From contig JACKJC010000005.1 in NCBI GenBank assembly GCA_020638195.1, forward strand, positions 414,344 through 478,343: DNA of 64,000 nucleotides, written 5' to 3'. The stretch's first letter is position 1, and each line of letters opens with the position of its first letter. Shown one piece after another: positions 9,227 through 18,859 of the stretch. Source of the DNA: Methylobacteriaceae bacterium. Lineage in GTDB: Bacteria; Pseudomonadota; Alphaproteobacteria; Rhizobiales; Beijerinckiaceae. A program made the translations under genes and the position numbers. The notes beneath the pieces were generated by a model that saw nothing but the letters and a program-made list of their open reading frames with translations, did not search any database and was not told the origin of the DNA.

Positions 9227-12200
9227 TTGGATATCTGTCGCGACGTCGGTTTCGTGCATCTGCACGTCCATTCCTCCTATTCGCTGCGCGAGGGGGCGCT
9301 GACGATCGCCAAACTCGCCAAGCTGGCGATCGCGGACGACCAGCCGGCGTTGGCGGTTACCGACACCAACAACCTGTTCGGCGCCCTCGAATTCTCCGAA
9401 AAGCTCGCCAAGGAAGGCGTGCAGCCGATTGTCGGCGTGCAGCTCGGCGTCGACTTCGGCGACGAACCCGCGTCGGCCGCCGGGATTGAACGCCCGACCG
9501 CCGGCGCCGGCGGGCTCGTGCTCATCGCCCGCAACGAGGCCGGCTACGAATCTCTGATGCGGCTCGTCTCGCGCGCCTGGCTCGACGCGGAAGCCACAGG
9601 CGAGCCGCGCGCGGCGCTGGCGGCGCTCGCCGAGGAAACGGCCGGCCTGATAGCGCTGACCGGCGGCCCGTCAGGCCCGATCGACCGGCTGATCCGCGAA
9701 GGCCAGGCCGATCTCGCGCGCGCCCGCCTCGCGGGCCTGCAGGGCATGTTCGGCGATCGCCTCTATGTCGAGATCCAGCGCCACGGCGACGATTCCGAGC
9801 GCGAGACCGAGCGCTATCTGCGCGACATGGCCTATCGCGGCGGGCTGCCCCTGGTGGCGACCAACGAGCCTTACTTCGCCGCGCGCTCCGATTTCGATGC
9901 GCATGACGCGCTGCTCTGCATTTCCGATGGAGCCATGCTCGAGGATGACGCCCGAAGGCGTCTGACGCCCGAGCACCGCTTCAAGACGCGCGCGGAAATG
10001 CGCGCGCTTTTCGCCGATCTCACCGAGGCGACAGACAATTCCGTCGCCATCGCGCTGCGCTGTTCGTACCGGCCAAAGACCCGTAAGCCGATCCTGCCGC
10101 GATTCACCACCGGCGATACAGCGGGAACCGACGCCGAAGCGGCCGAGGCGAAGGAATTGCGCCGCCAGGCGGAGGAGGGGCTCAAGGCGCGTCTCGCGGC
10201 GCATCCGCCCGCGCATGATTTCACGGTCGCTGACTACGAAGCGCGGCTCGCCTTCGAACTCGACGTCATCGAGAAGATGAAATTCCCCGGCTACTTCCTG
10301 ATCGTCGCGGACTTCATCAAATACGCGAAGGAGCAGGGCATTCCCGTGGGGCCGGGCCGTGGCTCCGGCGCGGGCTCGCTGGTCGCCTACGCGCTCACCA
10401 TCACCGACCTCGACCCCATGCGTTTCGCGCTTCTGTTCGAGCGCTTCCTCAATCCCGAACGCGTGTCGATGCCGGACTTCGACATCGATTTCTGCCAGAG
10501 CCGCCGCGACGAGGTGATCGCCTATGTGCAGCGCCGCTACGGCGCCGACCGCGTTGCGCAGATCATCACCTTCGGTTCGTTTCTCGCGCGCGGCGTGCTG
10601 CGTAACGTCGGGCGGGTCTTGCAGATGCCGCTCGGCCAGGTGGACCGGCTCGCCAAGCTCATCCCGCAGAACCCGGCCAAGCCCGTCACGCTGAAGGAGG
10701 CGATCGCAGGCGAGCCAAAACTGAAGGAAGCCGCCGAGAGCGATTCGCAGGTCGCGCGCCTGCTCGAGATCGCCGAAAAGCTGGAGGGCCTCTATTCCAA
10801 CGCCTCGACGCACGCCGCCGGCGTCGTCATCGGCGACCGGCCACTGCACGAACTCGTGCCGCTCTATCGCGACCCGAAATCCGAAATGCCGGCGACCCAG
10901 TTCAACATGAAATGGGTCGAGCCCGCCGGCCTCGTGAAGTTCGACTTTCTGGGCCTCAAGACCCTCACGACGCTTTCCACCACTGTCGCGCTTCTGCAAA
11001 AGCGTGGCATCGACATCGATCTCTCGGCAATCCCGCTCGACGACAAAAAAACTTACGAAATGCTGGGGCGCGGCGAGACGGTCGGCGTGTTCCAGCTGGA
11101 AAGCGCGGGCATGCGCAAGGCGCTGGTCGAAATGCGCGCCGACCGGTTCGAGGACATTATCGCGCTCGTCGCGCTCTATCGTCCCGGCCCGATGGCGAAC
11201 ATCCCGACTTATTGCGCGGTCAAGCTCGGCGAGGAGGACGCCGACTACATTCATCCCAAGATCGAGCACATCCTGAAGGAGACCTTTGGCGTCATCATCT
11301 ACCAGGAACAGGTGATGCAGATCGCGCAGGTGCTTTCTGGCTATTCGCTCGGCGAAGCCGACATGCTGCGCCGCGCGATGGGCAAGAAGATCAAGGCGGA
11401 GATGGATGCCCAGCGCGCCCGTTTCGTGACGGGCGCCATCGAGGGCGGGCTCGACAAGGCGAAGGCCGACGAGATTTTCGACCTGCTCGCGAAATTCGCG
11501 GACTACGGCTTCAACAAGAGCCACGCGGCCGCCTACGCGCTGATCGCCTACCAGACCGCATGGTTCAAGGCGAACCATCCCGTCGAATTTCTCGCCGCCT
11601 CAATGACGCTCGACAAGGGCAATACCGACAAGCTCGCCGAATTCCGCAACGAGGCGCGCCGTTTGAAAATCCGCGTCGATCCGCCCTCCATCGTCCATTC
11701 CGGCGTGGATTTCGACGTGCACGGCAATGAGGATGCGCTGTCCATTCGCTACGCTCTGTCGGCCGTGAAAGGCGTCGGCGAAGGTCAGGCGGACGCGATC
11801 GTGCGCGCGCGCAAGTCACACGCGTTCCGCTCGCTCGGCGACATCGCCGCGGCGATCTCTCCGCGCGAGGTCAACAAGAAGGTGCTCGAAAGTCTGGCGG
11901 CCGCCGGCGCCTTCGACGAACTGGAATCCGATCGCGCGCGCGCCTTCGCGGCGGTCGAATCCATCCTCGCCACCGCCAACCGCATGGAAGACGAACGCGA
12001 ACGCGGCCAGAGCGCCTTGTTCGGCGCGGGCGGCGCAGAACCCTTCGTCACGCCGAAGGCGCAGGCCTGGGCCGCGGCGGAAAAACTCAAGCGCGAATTC
12101 GACGCTGTCGGCTTCTTCCTGTCCGGCCACCCGCTCGACGCCTACGAGAGCGTCCTGACGAAATTGCGCGTCCAGCCCTATGCGGAATTCGCGCGCGCCG

Positions 12201-12691
12201 TGAAGAAGGGCGCATCGGCCGGCCGCCTCGCCGCCGCCGTGCTCGACCGCGCCGAGCGCCGCACCAAGACCGGCAACAAGATGGGCATCGTGCAATTGTC
12301 CGATGCGTCGGGCCAGTACGAGGCGATCCTGTTTCAGGAAGGCCTCAACCAATACCGCGACCTCCTGGAGAAAGGCGCGTGCCTGCTCGTCAACATGCAG
12401 GCGCATGTGGAAGGCGAGGACATTCGCGCGAGAATCGTGTCGGTCGAGCCGCTCGATCAGGCGGCCGCGCGCATCCAGAAAGGTCTGCGCATCTTCCTGC
12501 GTGATCCCGCGCCGCTCGTTTCGATCGAGCAGCGCCTGAAGGGCAGGGGCGAAGGCGACGTTTCGCTCGTGCTGATGCGCGGCGCGGGTGAGGAAGTGGA
12601 AGTGAAACTGCCGGGCAAGTTCCCGGTCAATGCGGCGATCGCGGGCGCGCTGAAGGCGATACCGGGGATTGTCGCGGTGGAGCACGTGTAG
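9227..12691 (+). CDS. dnaE: DNA polymerase III subunit alpha
   Basis: Replicative polymerase catalytic subunit, 1154 residues, the normal length for DnaE1 rather than the shorter damage-inducible DnaE2/ImuC. The PHP domain opens the protein (HLHVHSSYSLREG from about residue 8). The polymerase active site shows GPGRGSGAGSLVAY at about 375-388 and the catalytic aspartates in PDFDIDF at 416-422; FNKSHAAAYALIAYQTAW follows near 760. An OB-fold nucleic-acid binding region lies at about 990-1080. The start is a TTG at 9227 preceded by GGAGG at 9217-9221; no nearer ATG keeps the PHP motif. It follows lolC-lolD as in other Hyphomicrobiales, but an SOS-type promoter and a small gene come between. Confidence 0.95.
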   Translation: MDICRDVGFVHLHVHSSYSLREGALTIAKLAKLAIADDQPALAVTDTNNLFGALEFSEKLAKEGVQPIVGVQLGVDFGDEPASAAGIERPTAGAGGLVLIARNEAGYESLMRLVSRAWLDAEATGEPRAALAALAEETAGLIALTGGPSGPIDRLIREGQADLARARLAGLQGMFGDRLYVEIQRHGDDSERETERYLRDMAYRGGLPLVATNEPYFAARSDFDAHDALLCISDGAMLEDDARRRLTPEHRFKTRAEMRALFADLTEATDNSVAIALRCSYRPKTRKPILPRFTTGDTAGTDAEAAEAKELRRQAEEGLKARLAAHPPAHDFTVADYEARLAFELDVIEKMKFPGYFLIVADFIKYAKEQGIPVGPGRGSGAGSLVAYALTITDLDPMRFALLFERFLNPERVSMPDFDIDFCQSRRDEVIAYVQRRYGADRVAQIITFGSFLARGVLRNVGRVLQMPLGQVDRLAKLIPQNPAKPVTLKEAIAGEPKLKEAAESDSQVARLLEIAEKLEGLYSNASTHAAGVVIGDRPLHELVPLYRDPKSEMPATQFNMKWVEPAGLVKFDFLGLKTLTTLSTTVALLQKRGIDIDLSAIPLDDKKTYEMLGRGETVGVFQLESAGMRKALVEMRADRFEDIIALVALYRPGPMANIPTYCAVKLGEEDADYIHPKIEHILKETFGVIIYQEQVMQIAQVLSGYSLGEADMLRRAMGKKIKAEMDAQRARFVTGAIEGGLDKAKADEIFDLLAKFADYGFNKSHAAAYALIAYQTAWFKANHPVEFLAASMTLDKGNTDKLAEFRNEARRLKIRVDPPSIVHSGVDFDVHGNEDALSIRYALSAVKGVGEGQADAIVRARKSHAFRSLGDIAAAISPREVNKKVLESLAAAGAFDELESDRARAFAAVESILATANRMEDERERGQSALFGAGGAEPFVTPKAQAWAAAEKLKREFDAVGFFLSGHPLDAYESVLTKLRVQPYAEFARAVKKGASAGRLAAAVLDRAERRTKTGNKMGIVQLSDASGQYEAILFQEGLNQYRDLLEKGACLLVNMQAHVEGEDIRARIVSVEPLDQAAARIQKGLRIFLRDPAPLVSIEQRLKGRGEGDVSLVLMRGAGEEVEVKLPGKFPVNAAIAGALKAIPGIVAVEHV

Positions 12692-12710
12692 CGCACTGGC
12701 CGATGCATTT

Positions 12711-12817
12711 CCCTCTCCCCGCCAAGCGGGGAGAGGGTCAGGGTGAGGGGCCAGTCCGCTCAGCGCAAGTTGGGCCCCTCACCCCGGCCCTCTCCCCGCA
12801 AACGGGGCCAGGGTGAG
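12711..12817. repeat. Palindromic repeat overlapping the sohB 3' end
   Basis: Two inverted halves built on CCCTCTCCCCGC...GCGGGGAGAGGG and GAGGGGCC...GGCCCCTC, with the GGTGAG tract repeated at the end. Such 'CCTCTCCCCG' palindromes are widespread between genes in alphaproteobacteria. It runs into the last codons and stop of the leftward protease gene. Confidence 0.6.
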
Positions 12818-13780
12818 CGCAGCCTCTCCCAATCGCCCGAACAAAACCTTCATCAGAGTCTTCTTCTCCGGCGCGTCGATGACGAACAGCCGCGCCTTGC
12901 CGCGCTGCGCAAGCAGATACTCGTCCGACGTCGCAATCGCGTCGATCAGCCCAAGTTTCAGCGCATCCGTCGCATACCAATAATCGCCGTCGCCCACCGC
13001 CTCGACGTTGAGCGCGGGCCGGTTCTCACGCACGAAATCCTTGAAGGCGACATGCGTCTCCTCGAGCTTGTGCTTGAAATGCTCGCGCCCCTCGTCAGTG
13101 ATCGGCGCGAGCACCGAAATCGGCCTTTTGTGCTCGCCTGCCGTCAGTTCCTCGTAGTCGACGTCGATCTTCTTGAGGAGACGGCTGACGTTGGGAACCT
13201 GCGCCACAACGCCGATCGAGCCGACGACCGCGAAAGGCGCGGCGACGATGCGATTGGCGGCAACCGCCATCATATAGCCGCCGCTCGCCGCCACCTGGTC
13301 GACGCAAGCCGTCAGCTCGACGCCGGCGCGGCGTACGCGCTGCATCTGCGCCGCCATCAGCCCGTAGCCCGAGACGATCCCGCCGGGGCTCGTGATCGAG
13401 ACGACAATCTCGTCCTTGTCCGGCCGCGCCGCGACCAGCGCCGCGGTGATTTTTCGCGCGAAGGCCGCATGGCCGCTCGCCATCGGATCGCCCTTGAACC
13501 CGATGACATAGACGCGCTTGGCGTTCTCATCCCTCTGCTTGGCTTCCTTCTTGCGCGCCTTCAGGAAAGCCTTGGCGCCCTTCGCGCCGTCCGTGGCGAT
13601 GCGGATCTGCGCTTCCATGAGGTCGAAGCGGTCGTCGAGGCTCGTCACCTTCACCTCGTCCTCGCGCCGCCGTTGCGATCGCGCGCCAATAATGATCGGC
13701 ACGACGAGAACGATCGCGATCATGGCTGCGAGCCAGAAGGATTTGAGCGCGAAACCTCCGAAATCGATCCAGAAACTCAT
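12779..13780 (-). CDS. S49 family signal peptide peptidase-like protease (SohB type)
   Basis: A 333-residue membrane-anchored serine protease. One transmembrane helix lies at about 12-32. The S49 domain follows with SITSPGG at 128-134, the catalytic serine in AASGGY (Ser166) and the likely partner lysine in AGEHK (Lys218), the Ser-Lys dyad of this family. The VGSIGVVAQVPNV segment is typical of SohB/SppA. One S49 domain and one N-terminal helix favour SohB over the double-domain SppA. The last residues (AGRGPG) and the stop codon come from a palindromic repeat, so the C terminus may be altered from the ancestral one. It probably degrades signal peptides or membrane protein fragments. Confidence 0.85.
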   Translation of the reverse strand: MSFWIDFGGFALKSFWLAAMIAIVLVVPIIIGARSQRRREDEVKVTSLDDRFDLMEAQIRIATDGAKGAKAFLKARKKEAKQRDENAKRVYVIGFKGDPMASGHAAFARKITAALVAARPDKDEIVVSITSPGGIVSGYGLMAAQMQRVRRAGVELTACVDQVAASGGYMMAVAANRIVAAPFAVVGSIGVVAQVPNVSRLLKKIDVDYEELTAGEHKRPISVLAPITDEGREHFKHKLEETHVAFKDFVRENRPALNVEAVGDGDYWYATDALKLGLIDAIATSDEYLLAQRGKARLFVIDAPEKKTLMKVLFGRLGEAALTLAPFAGRGPG

Positions 13781-13835
13781 GTGTGACTCGGGTGGGGTGA
13801 GCGGGGCGGGTTTGTTCTACATAGGCGCTGCCTGT

Positions 13836-13959
13836 CGTCATTGCGAGCGAAGCGTGGGAAGCCGCCGATGTGATCCCGGCCGCAGCGAAGGGGAGAGCCG
13901 GGGCCCAGCATCGTGGACTCTGGGCCCTGGATCAGCCTGCGGCTGTCCGGGGTGACATG
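13836..13959. repeat. Intergenic palindromic repeat fragment
   Basis: The stretch starts CGTCATTGCGAGCGAAGC and includes a clean hairpin GGGCCCAG (13901-13908) / CTGGGCCC (13920-13927). It has the wording of common dispersed Hyphomicrobiales repeats. It occupies the space between the sohB start and the acyl-CoA dehydrogenase gene. Confidence 0.4.
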
Positions 13960-14033
13960 GGTGGTCTGTGGACGGCGCGCGTTGCGCGGAGCGGCTGGCG
14001 TCGTATCATCCCCAAAAACCTCCGGGGGAAACA

Positions 14034-15791
14034 ATGAACAAGCCGCTTCGAGTCAATTCCGACGCCATCGCGCCGGATACGACCGGCCTCAATTTCTACA
14101 CGCTCGACCGCTCCCTGCAGGACCTGCTGGACATTCACCTCGAGCCGAAATTGCGCGCCCATATCGAGCCGCATCTGATCGAGCTCGGCGGCCTCGCTGG
14201 CGGCAGGCTGGACGAATGCGCGCGGCTCGCCGACCGGCACACGCCGATCCTGCACCAGCGCGACAAATTTGGCCGCGACGTGCAGACGATCGAATATCAT
14301 CCGGCCTATCGCGAGCTGGAAGACGCGGCCTTCGGCCGCTTCGGCATTCACGCGCTGTCGCATCGCAAGGGCATAATGGGCTGGGACGACGTCTATCCCG
14401 CCGCCGCCAAGCATGCCTTCACTTATCTCTTCAACCAGACCGAATTCGGCATGGGCTGCCCGATCAACGTAACCGACGGTTCGGCCATGCTGCTGTCGCG
14501 CTACGGCAGCGACGACCTCAAGGCGAAATATCTCGACGGCCTCACCACGACCGACATGAGCCGCCTGACACAGGGCGCGCAATTCATGACGGAGAAGGAA
14601 GGCGGCTCCGACGTCGGCTCGCTGACGACGGTCGCGCGGCATGTCGACGGCCAATGGCGTCTCTACGGCGAGAAATGGTTCTGCTCGAATGCTGACGGCA
14701 AGGTCGCAACGCTGCTCGCCCGCCCTGAAGGCGCCGGCGCCGGCACGCGCGGTCTGGCGCTATTCCTCATGCCGCGTTTTCTCGACGACGGTTCGCAGAA
14801 CGCCTATCGCATCGTGCGTCTCAAGGAGAAACTCGGCACGCGCTCGATGGCCTCGGGCGAGATCAAGTTCGACGGCGCGATCTGCTATCCGCTCGGGCGT
14901 CTCGATCGCGGCTTCGTGCAGATGGCCGAGATGGTCAACTGGTCACGCTTGTCGAATGGCGTGAAATCGACCGCGCTGATGCGCCGCGCGCTCACCGATT
15001 CCTTCCATGTCGCGCGCAATCGCTACGTGTTCGGCAAGCTGATCGTCGACATGCCGCTGGCGCGCCGGCAATTGCTGAAACTCATGCTCCCCGTCGAGCA
15101 GGCGCTGTCGCTGAGCTTCGTCACCGCCACGGCGCTCGACCGCGCGGAAACCGGCGGCAGTCAGGAGGCGGCGGCGCTCGTGCGCATGCTCACCCCCGTC
15201 ATGAAATTCCGCATCACGCGCGATGCGCGCAAGGTGACGGGCGACGCGCTCGAGATGCGCGGCGGCATTGGTTACGTCGAGGAATTCGCCTGCGCGCGAG
15301 TGCTGCGCGATTCTTATCTCGGCTCCATCTGGGAAGGCACGAGCAACATCGTCGCGCTCGATTCCATCACGCGCGCGGTCGGCCGCCATCACGCCGAAAG
15401 CGCGCTCGCCGCAGACCTGCACGCGCGCGTCGGCGAAACGACCGTCGCCCCGCAGGCCCACCGCGATCGCCTGAAACATGCGATCGACCGCGCCATCGCG
15501 CTCGCGCAGAAAGTGGCTGGAGATGGCGACAACGAGGCCGAGGCGCGTCGCGCGACAAGCGTGCTCTATCACGTGGCGACAGCGGTCACGCTCGCCTGGG
15601 AAGCGCAGCAGACGCACGAGCGGCGCGGCGATGCGCGGCGCCTCCTGTTCTCGCGCCTCGTGCTCGATCATCGCCTGAGCGCGCCCGATCCATTCGACGT
15701 GCAGACTGGCGCCCGCGAGACTGCCTTCGCCGATTCGCTTTTGTCCGATGCGCCGGTGTCGCAGGCGCGCGCGGCGGAATTGCTCGCTTAG
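14034..15791 (+). CDS. Acyl-CoA dehydrogenase family protein
   Basis: A 585-residue FAD-dependent acyl-CoA dehydrogenase that would desaturate an acyl-CoA and pass electrons to ETF. FAD/substrate motifs include MTEKEGGSDVG, KWFCSNADG and the C-terminal RGGIGYVEE; the usual catalytic Glu position is represented by IWEGTSNI (Glu434). The long C-terminal extension after about 470 and the residue pattern place it nearer the long AidB/ACAD-like branch than the short beta-oxidation enzymes. I start at the ATG at 14034 (GGGGGAAAC just before it); an in-frame start at 13968 would add 22 residues of poor quality. Substrate unknown. The gene stands alone, and its stop overlaps the next, convergent gene. 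Confidence 0.85.
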   Translation: MNKPLRVNSDAIAPDTTGLNFYTLDRSLQDLLDIHLEPKLRAHIEPHLIELGGLAGGRLDECARLADRHTPILHQRDKFGRDVQTIEYHPAYRELEDAAFGRFGIHALSHRKGIMGWDDVYPAAAKHAFTYLFNQTEFGMGCPINVTDGSAMLLSRYGSDDLKAKYLDGLTTTDMSRLTQGAQFMTEKEGGSDVGSLTTVARHVDGQWRLYGEKWFCSNADGKVATLLARPEGAGAGTRGLALFLMPRFLDDGSQNAYRIVRLKEKLGTRSMASGEIKFDGAICYPLGRLDRGFVQMAEMVNWSRLSNGVKSTALMRRALTDSFHVARNRYVFGKLIVDMPLARRQLLKLMLPVEQALSLSFVTATALDRAETGGSQEAAALVRMLTPVMKFRITRDARKVTGDALEMRGGIGYVEEFACARVLRDSYLGSIWEGTSNIVALDSITRAVGRHHAESALAADLHARVGETTVAPQAHRDRLKHAIDRAIALAQKVAGDGDNEAEARRATSVLYHVATAVTLAWEAQQTHERRGDARRLLFSRLVLDHRLSAPDPFDVQTGARETAFADSLLSDAPVSQARAAELLA

Positions 15792-16024
15792 GGTCGACCC
15801 GCTTGCGCCTCGCGGCGGGCGTCGGCCTCCGCGAGCGCGCGCTCGGCCTCCGGGCTGAGCGGCTTCGGATCCGGGGGCACGCGAACGTGGGGCGCGGTAT
15901 CGGCGCGCCCGGTCGCGACCAGTCGACCAAAATCGAGCAGATTGCCGATCCCGTTCAGGACATCCATCACGAACATCGTCGCCCGCAGGAAAAGGCCGAT
16001 GATTTCGAGCAGCGCATTGAGCAT
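15788..16024 (-). CDS. Small membrane protein of unknown function
   Basis: A 78-residue protein with a hydrophobic N-terminal half (LLEIIGLFLRATMFVMDVLN at 5-24) and a charged, Pro- and Ala-rich C-terminal half (PPDPKPLSPEAERALAEADA). It overlaps the convergent acyl-CoA dehydrogenase stop by 4 bases. I do not recognise the family. Codon use matches the neighbours, which supports a real gene. Confidence 0.55.
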   Translation of the reverse strand: MLNALLEIIGLFLRATMFVMDVLNGIGNLLDFGRLVATGRADTAPHVRVPPDPKPLSPEAERALAEADARREAQAGRP

Positions 16025-16235
16025 GACAGGCCTCGATCCGCTCTCTTCTAGCAGGTCTGTCGGACATCGCCGTGTCGAACGGCACGCTTGCGCGTCTGGG
16101 CGGGGCGGTCATGACGCCTCGGGTCATCGCCATTGCGACGAATTGCTTTACGATGGCCGCAACAACAGACCGGAAACGCCCATGCCCCGAGTTCAACGAC
16201 CGCGCGGTCGCACCGCATTCGCTGGTGCGCGCTAG

Positions 16236-17543
16236 ATGATCGCCGCGCTCGCAAAACGCCTGCCGTTCTTCTACGGCTGGGTCGTCGTCGCCGTCGCTTT
16301 CGTCACCATGGCGATCGGCGTCAACGCACGCACCTCCTTCTCGCTGCTGTTCGCGCCCATCGTCTCGGAATTCGGTTGGGAGCGCGCGACGGTCGCCGGC
16401 GCCTTCTCCTTCGGCTTTCTGACCTCCGCCTTGCTCAGCCCCTTGCTCGGCAGGCTGATGGATTCGAAGGGACCACGTTTCGTCATCGAGATCGGCATCT
16501 TTCTCGTCGGCGCGGGCCTGCTGCTGGCGCCGCTGACGACTGCGCCCTGGCATCTCTATCTCACGCTCGGCATGCTGGTCGGCGGCGGCAGCGTCTGCCT
16601 CACCTTCACCGGCCAGTCGCTTTATCTGCCCAACTGGTTCGTGCGGCGCCGCGGCCTTGCCATCAGCGTCGCCTTTTCCGGCGTCGGCGTCGGCTCCATC
16701 CTGCTGCTGCCGGCCTTCCAGCGCTGGATCGAGAGCTACGGCTGGCGCACCGCCTGCATCATCCTCGGGCTGGGCATGATGGCGATCCTCGCCCCGCTCA
16801 ATCTCTTCGTCGCGCGCAAGCCCGCCGATCTCGGCCTCGAGCCGGACGGCGACGCAGCAGCAACGCCCGGCGGCCCCCAGAAGCGCAGCAACATCGTCGA
16901 CCCAGCATGGGCCGCGATCGACTGGACGCTCGGTCGCGCCGTCAAAACCTTCCGGTTCTGGATGCTGGCGCTCGGCTATTTCACAGGACTTTTCACCTGG
17001 TACGCCGTGCAGGTCCACCAGACCAAATATCTACTCGAGATCGGCTTTTCCGCCTCGACCGCCGCCTGGGCGTTGGGCGCGGTCAGTCTTGCCGGCATTC
17101 CCGGCCAGATCGGGCTCGGCTGGCTGTCGGATCGCATCGGCCGCGAATGGGTGTGGAGCATCGGCTCTTTCGGCTTCACGCTCACCTATCTCGCGTTGGT
17201 CGCGATGAAGGCCACGCCGACGACGCCGTGGCTCTACGCCATGGTGACGGCGCAAGGCCTGCTCGGCTACGGCGTGACGGCGGTATTCGGCACGGTCGCC
17301 TTCGAGATTTTCGAAGGCAAGCATTACGGCTCGATCTTCGGCTCGCTCTCGCTCGCCTCGCTGGCGGGCGGCGCCGCGGGACCCTTTGTCGCAGGCGCGA
17401 TGTACGACCGGTTCGGCTCCTACGATCAGGTCTTCTGGCTCTGCGTCGCGCTCACCTTCGTCTCGTCCGCGGCCATATGGCTTGCGGGGCCGCGCAAGGT
17501 GAGGGCGGTGGCGGGGCGCATCACGGCGACGGCGGCGAAGTAA
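16236..17543 (+). CDS. MFS transporter
   Basis: A 435-residue major facilitator with about 12 transmembrane helices. It starts KRLPFFYGWVVVAVAFVTMA, a form common in the monocarboxylate/oxalate-formate antiporter branch. The loop 2-3 motif reads GRLMDSKGPR and the second-half equivalent WLSDRIGREW. The central loop is short and charged. It would act as a secondary carrier in the inner membrane, and the substrate cannot be told. No obvious operon partner. Confidence 0.85.
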   Translation: MIAALAKRLPFFYGWVVVAVAFVTMAIGVNARTSFSLLFAPIVSEFGWERATVAGAFSFGFLTSALLSPLLGRLMDSKGPRFVIEIGIFLVGAGLLLAPLTTAPWHLYLTLGMLVGGGSVCLTFTGQSLYLPNWFVRRRGLAISVAFSGVGVGSILLLPAFQRWIESYGWRTACIILGLGMMAILAPLNLFVARKPADLGLEPDGDAAATPGGPQKRSNIVDPAWAAIDWTLGRAVKTFRFWMLALGYFTGLFTWYAVQVHQTKYLLEIGFSASTAAWALGAVSLAGIPGQIGLGWLSDRIGREWVWSIGSFGFTLTYLALVAMKATPTTPWLYAMVTAQGLLGYGVTAVFGTVAFEIFEGKHYGSIFGSLSLASLAGGAAGPFVAGAMYDRFGSYDQVFWLCVALTFVSSAAIWLAGPRKVRAVAGRITATAAK

Positions 17544-17648
17544 AGTCGCCGCCGCCTCGTGACGAAAATGTGGCGCCCGGCGCCCCGCTATCGCCGCAAG
17601 GCTTGACTATCGCAGCGTTCGAGGCCGCTTCGGCGGCGCAACGAACGG

Positions 17649-18698
17649 ATGACACGATTGGCGATGTCGTCAGGCTCGACCCTCGCATTTTCGGACAAGT
17701 CGCGCAGCGCTGCGCTCGGCTTCAGCATTGCTCGGCTGGCTGTCGTTTTCGCGGTCTTCGGCGGTTTCGTCGTGGTTGCGACGCAGATGATCGAGCGTGA
17801 CGGCGATCCCGCAGGCCCGTCGCGCGCCTCGCGCAGGCTCACGCTCGAGGATGCTCCCCCATCCATTGTTCCCGGCAAGCGCCGCAAGGCGGAGAAGGCG
17901 AGCGCCATGCTCGCGACCGGGCCGCTCGACGAGGATTCTTCGGTCGATATCGCCGCGCAGGTCAGGGCTCGGATGATCCCCGAGGACGAACTCGCAAAGC
18001 AATTGGCGGTCTTCGGCGACGGCGCCGACAAGATGCAGTTCGGCCCGGTCAACGTTCGTCGTCGACTGGTCGAGACCGTGATCCGCGCCGCCCAGCAGGC
18101 CGACTACGATCCGACCCTGCTGATGGCGATCGCCGACAAGGAATCGAGCCTGCGCGCGACGGCCAAGGCGAGCACGTCGTCTGCGGCTGGGCTGTTCCAG
18201 TTCATCGACAAGACCTGGCTGCAGGCGGTTCGCACCTTTGGCGCGCAATACGGGCTGGAGCGCGAGGCGGCCGAGATCGAGGGGCCCTACGACAAGCCGA
18301 CCATCGCCGACGAGGTCGAACGCGCCCGCGTGCTGGCGTTGCGCGAACGTCCCTATCTAGCAGCCGTCATGGCCGCCGAAATGCTGAAGCGCGATGGCGG
18401 GAAAGTCGCGGAAAGCCTTGGTCGGCCGCTGACCGCGGGCGAAACCTACCTCATCCACTTCCTCGGCACGCGCGACGCCGGTCTGTTCATGTCGCGGCTC
18501 GCCGAAGAACCCAAGGGCTCGGCCGCCGCCATGCTGCCGAAGCCCGCAAGGGCCAACAAGCCGATCTTCTACGAGCGCGGCAAGGCCAAGGCGGTCGCCG
18601 ACGTTCACAAGAAGTTCGAGGACATGATGGGCATGCGGCTCGACCGCTACAATCAGGTCCGCGACATCGCCGGCGCCATGGCCTATAGCGGCGATTGA
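17649..18698 (+). CDS. Lytic transglycosylase (SLT domain) protein
   Basis: A 349-residue envelope protein. An N-terminal membrane anchor lies at about 23-46, followed by a low-complexity linker. The SLT-type lysozyme-like domain starts at about 135, with the catalytic glutamate in ADKESSLR (Glu165) and the partner motif SSAAGLFQFIDKTW (177-190), then an ETYLIHFLG region. It would cleave glycan strands of peptidoglycan in the periplasm. Start alternatives (ATG 17649 or the next in-frame Met, six codons on) do not change the domains. The gene lies just before rpsB but has its own 160-base gap to it. Confidence 0.8.
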   Translation: MTRLAMSSGSTLAFSDKSRSAALGFSIARLAVVFAVFGGFVVVATQMIERDGDPAGPSRASRRLTLEDAPPSIVPGKRRKAEKASAMLATGPLDEDSSVDIAAQVRARMIPEDELAKQLAVFGDGADKMQFGPVNVRRRLVETVIRAAQQADYDPTLLMAIADKESSLRATAKASTSSAAGLFQFIDKTWLQAVRTFGAQYGLEREAAEIEGPYDKPTIADEVERARVLALRERPYLAAVMAAEMLKRDGGKVAESLGRPLTAGETYLIHFLGTRDAGLFMSRLAEEPKGSAAAMLPKPARANKPIFYERGKAKAVADVHKKFEDMMGMRLDRYNQVRDIAGAMAYSGD

Positions 18699-18859
18699 GG
18701 CCGGCGGGCCCGCTGCGGCTTGCGTCTCAGCCCATCCTCCGGTATAGGCGCGCCATCCCACAGGCGGGCATTTGCGGTTCCTGATTGAAGGAATCGTGTC
18801 CGGTGGCCGGATTTCCGGCCTCTCAAGCCCGCCGAGGTCCAACCGGAGAATGATGAATC

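Noticed and set aside
9671..11578. 635-codon open frame antisense to dnaE
   Set aside because: Mirror of DnaE codon bias with no domain, signal peptide or ribosome site.
9227..12691. DnaE2/ImuC error-prone polymerase, suggested by the SOS box upstream
   Set aside because: Length (1154 residues) and domain content match replicative DnaE1, and no imuA/imuB genes are adjacent.
14943..17018. 691-codon open frame spanning the acyl-CoA dehydrogenase and MFS genes on the minus strand
   Set aside because: Crosses two well-supported genes and has no recognisable domain.
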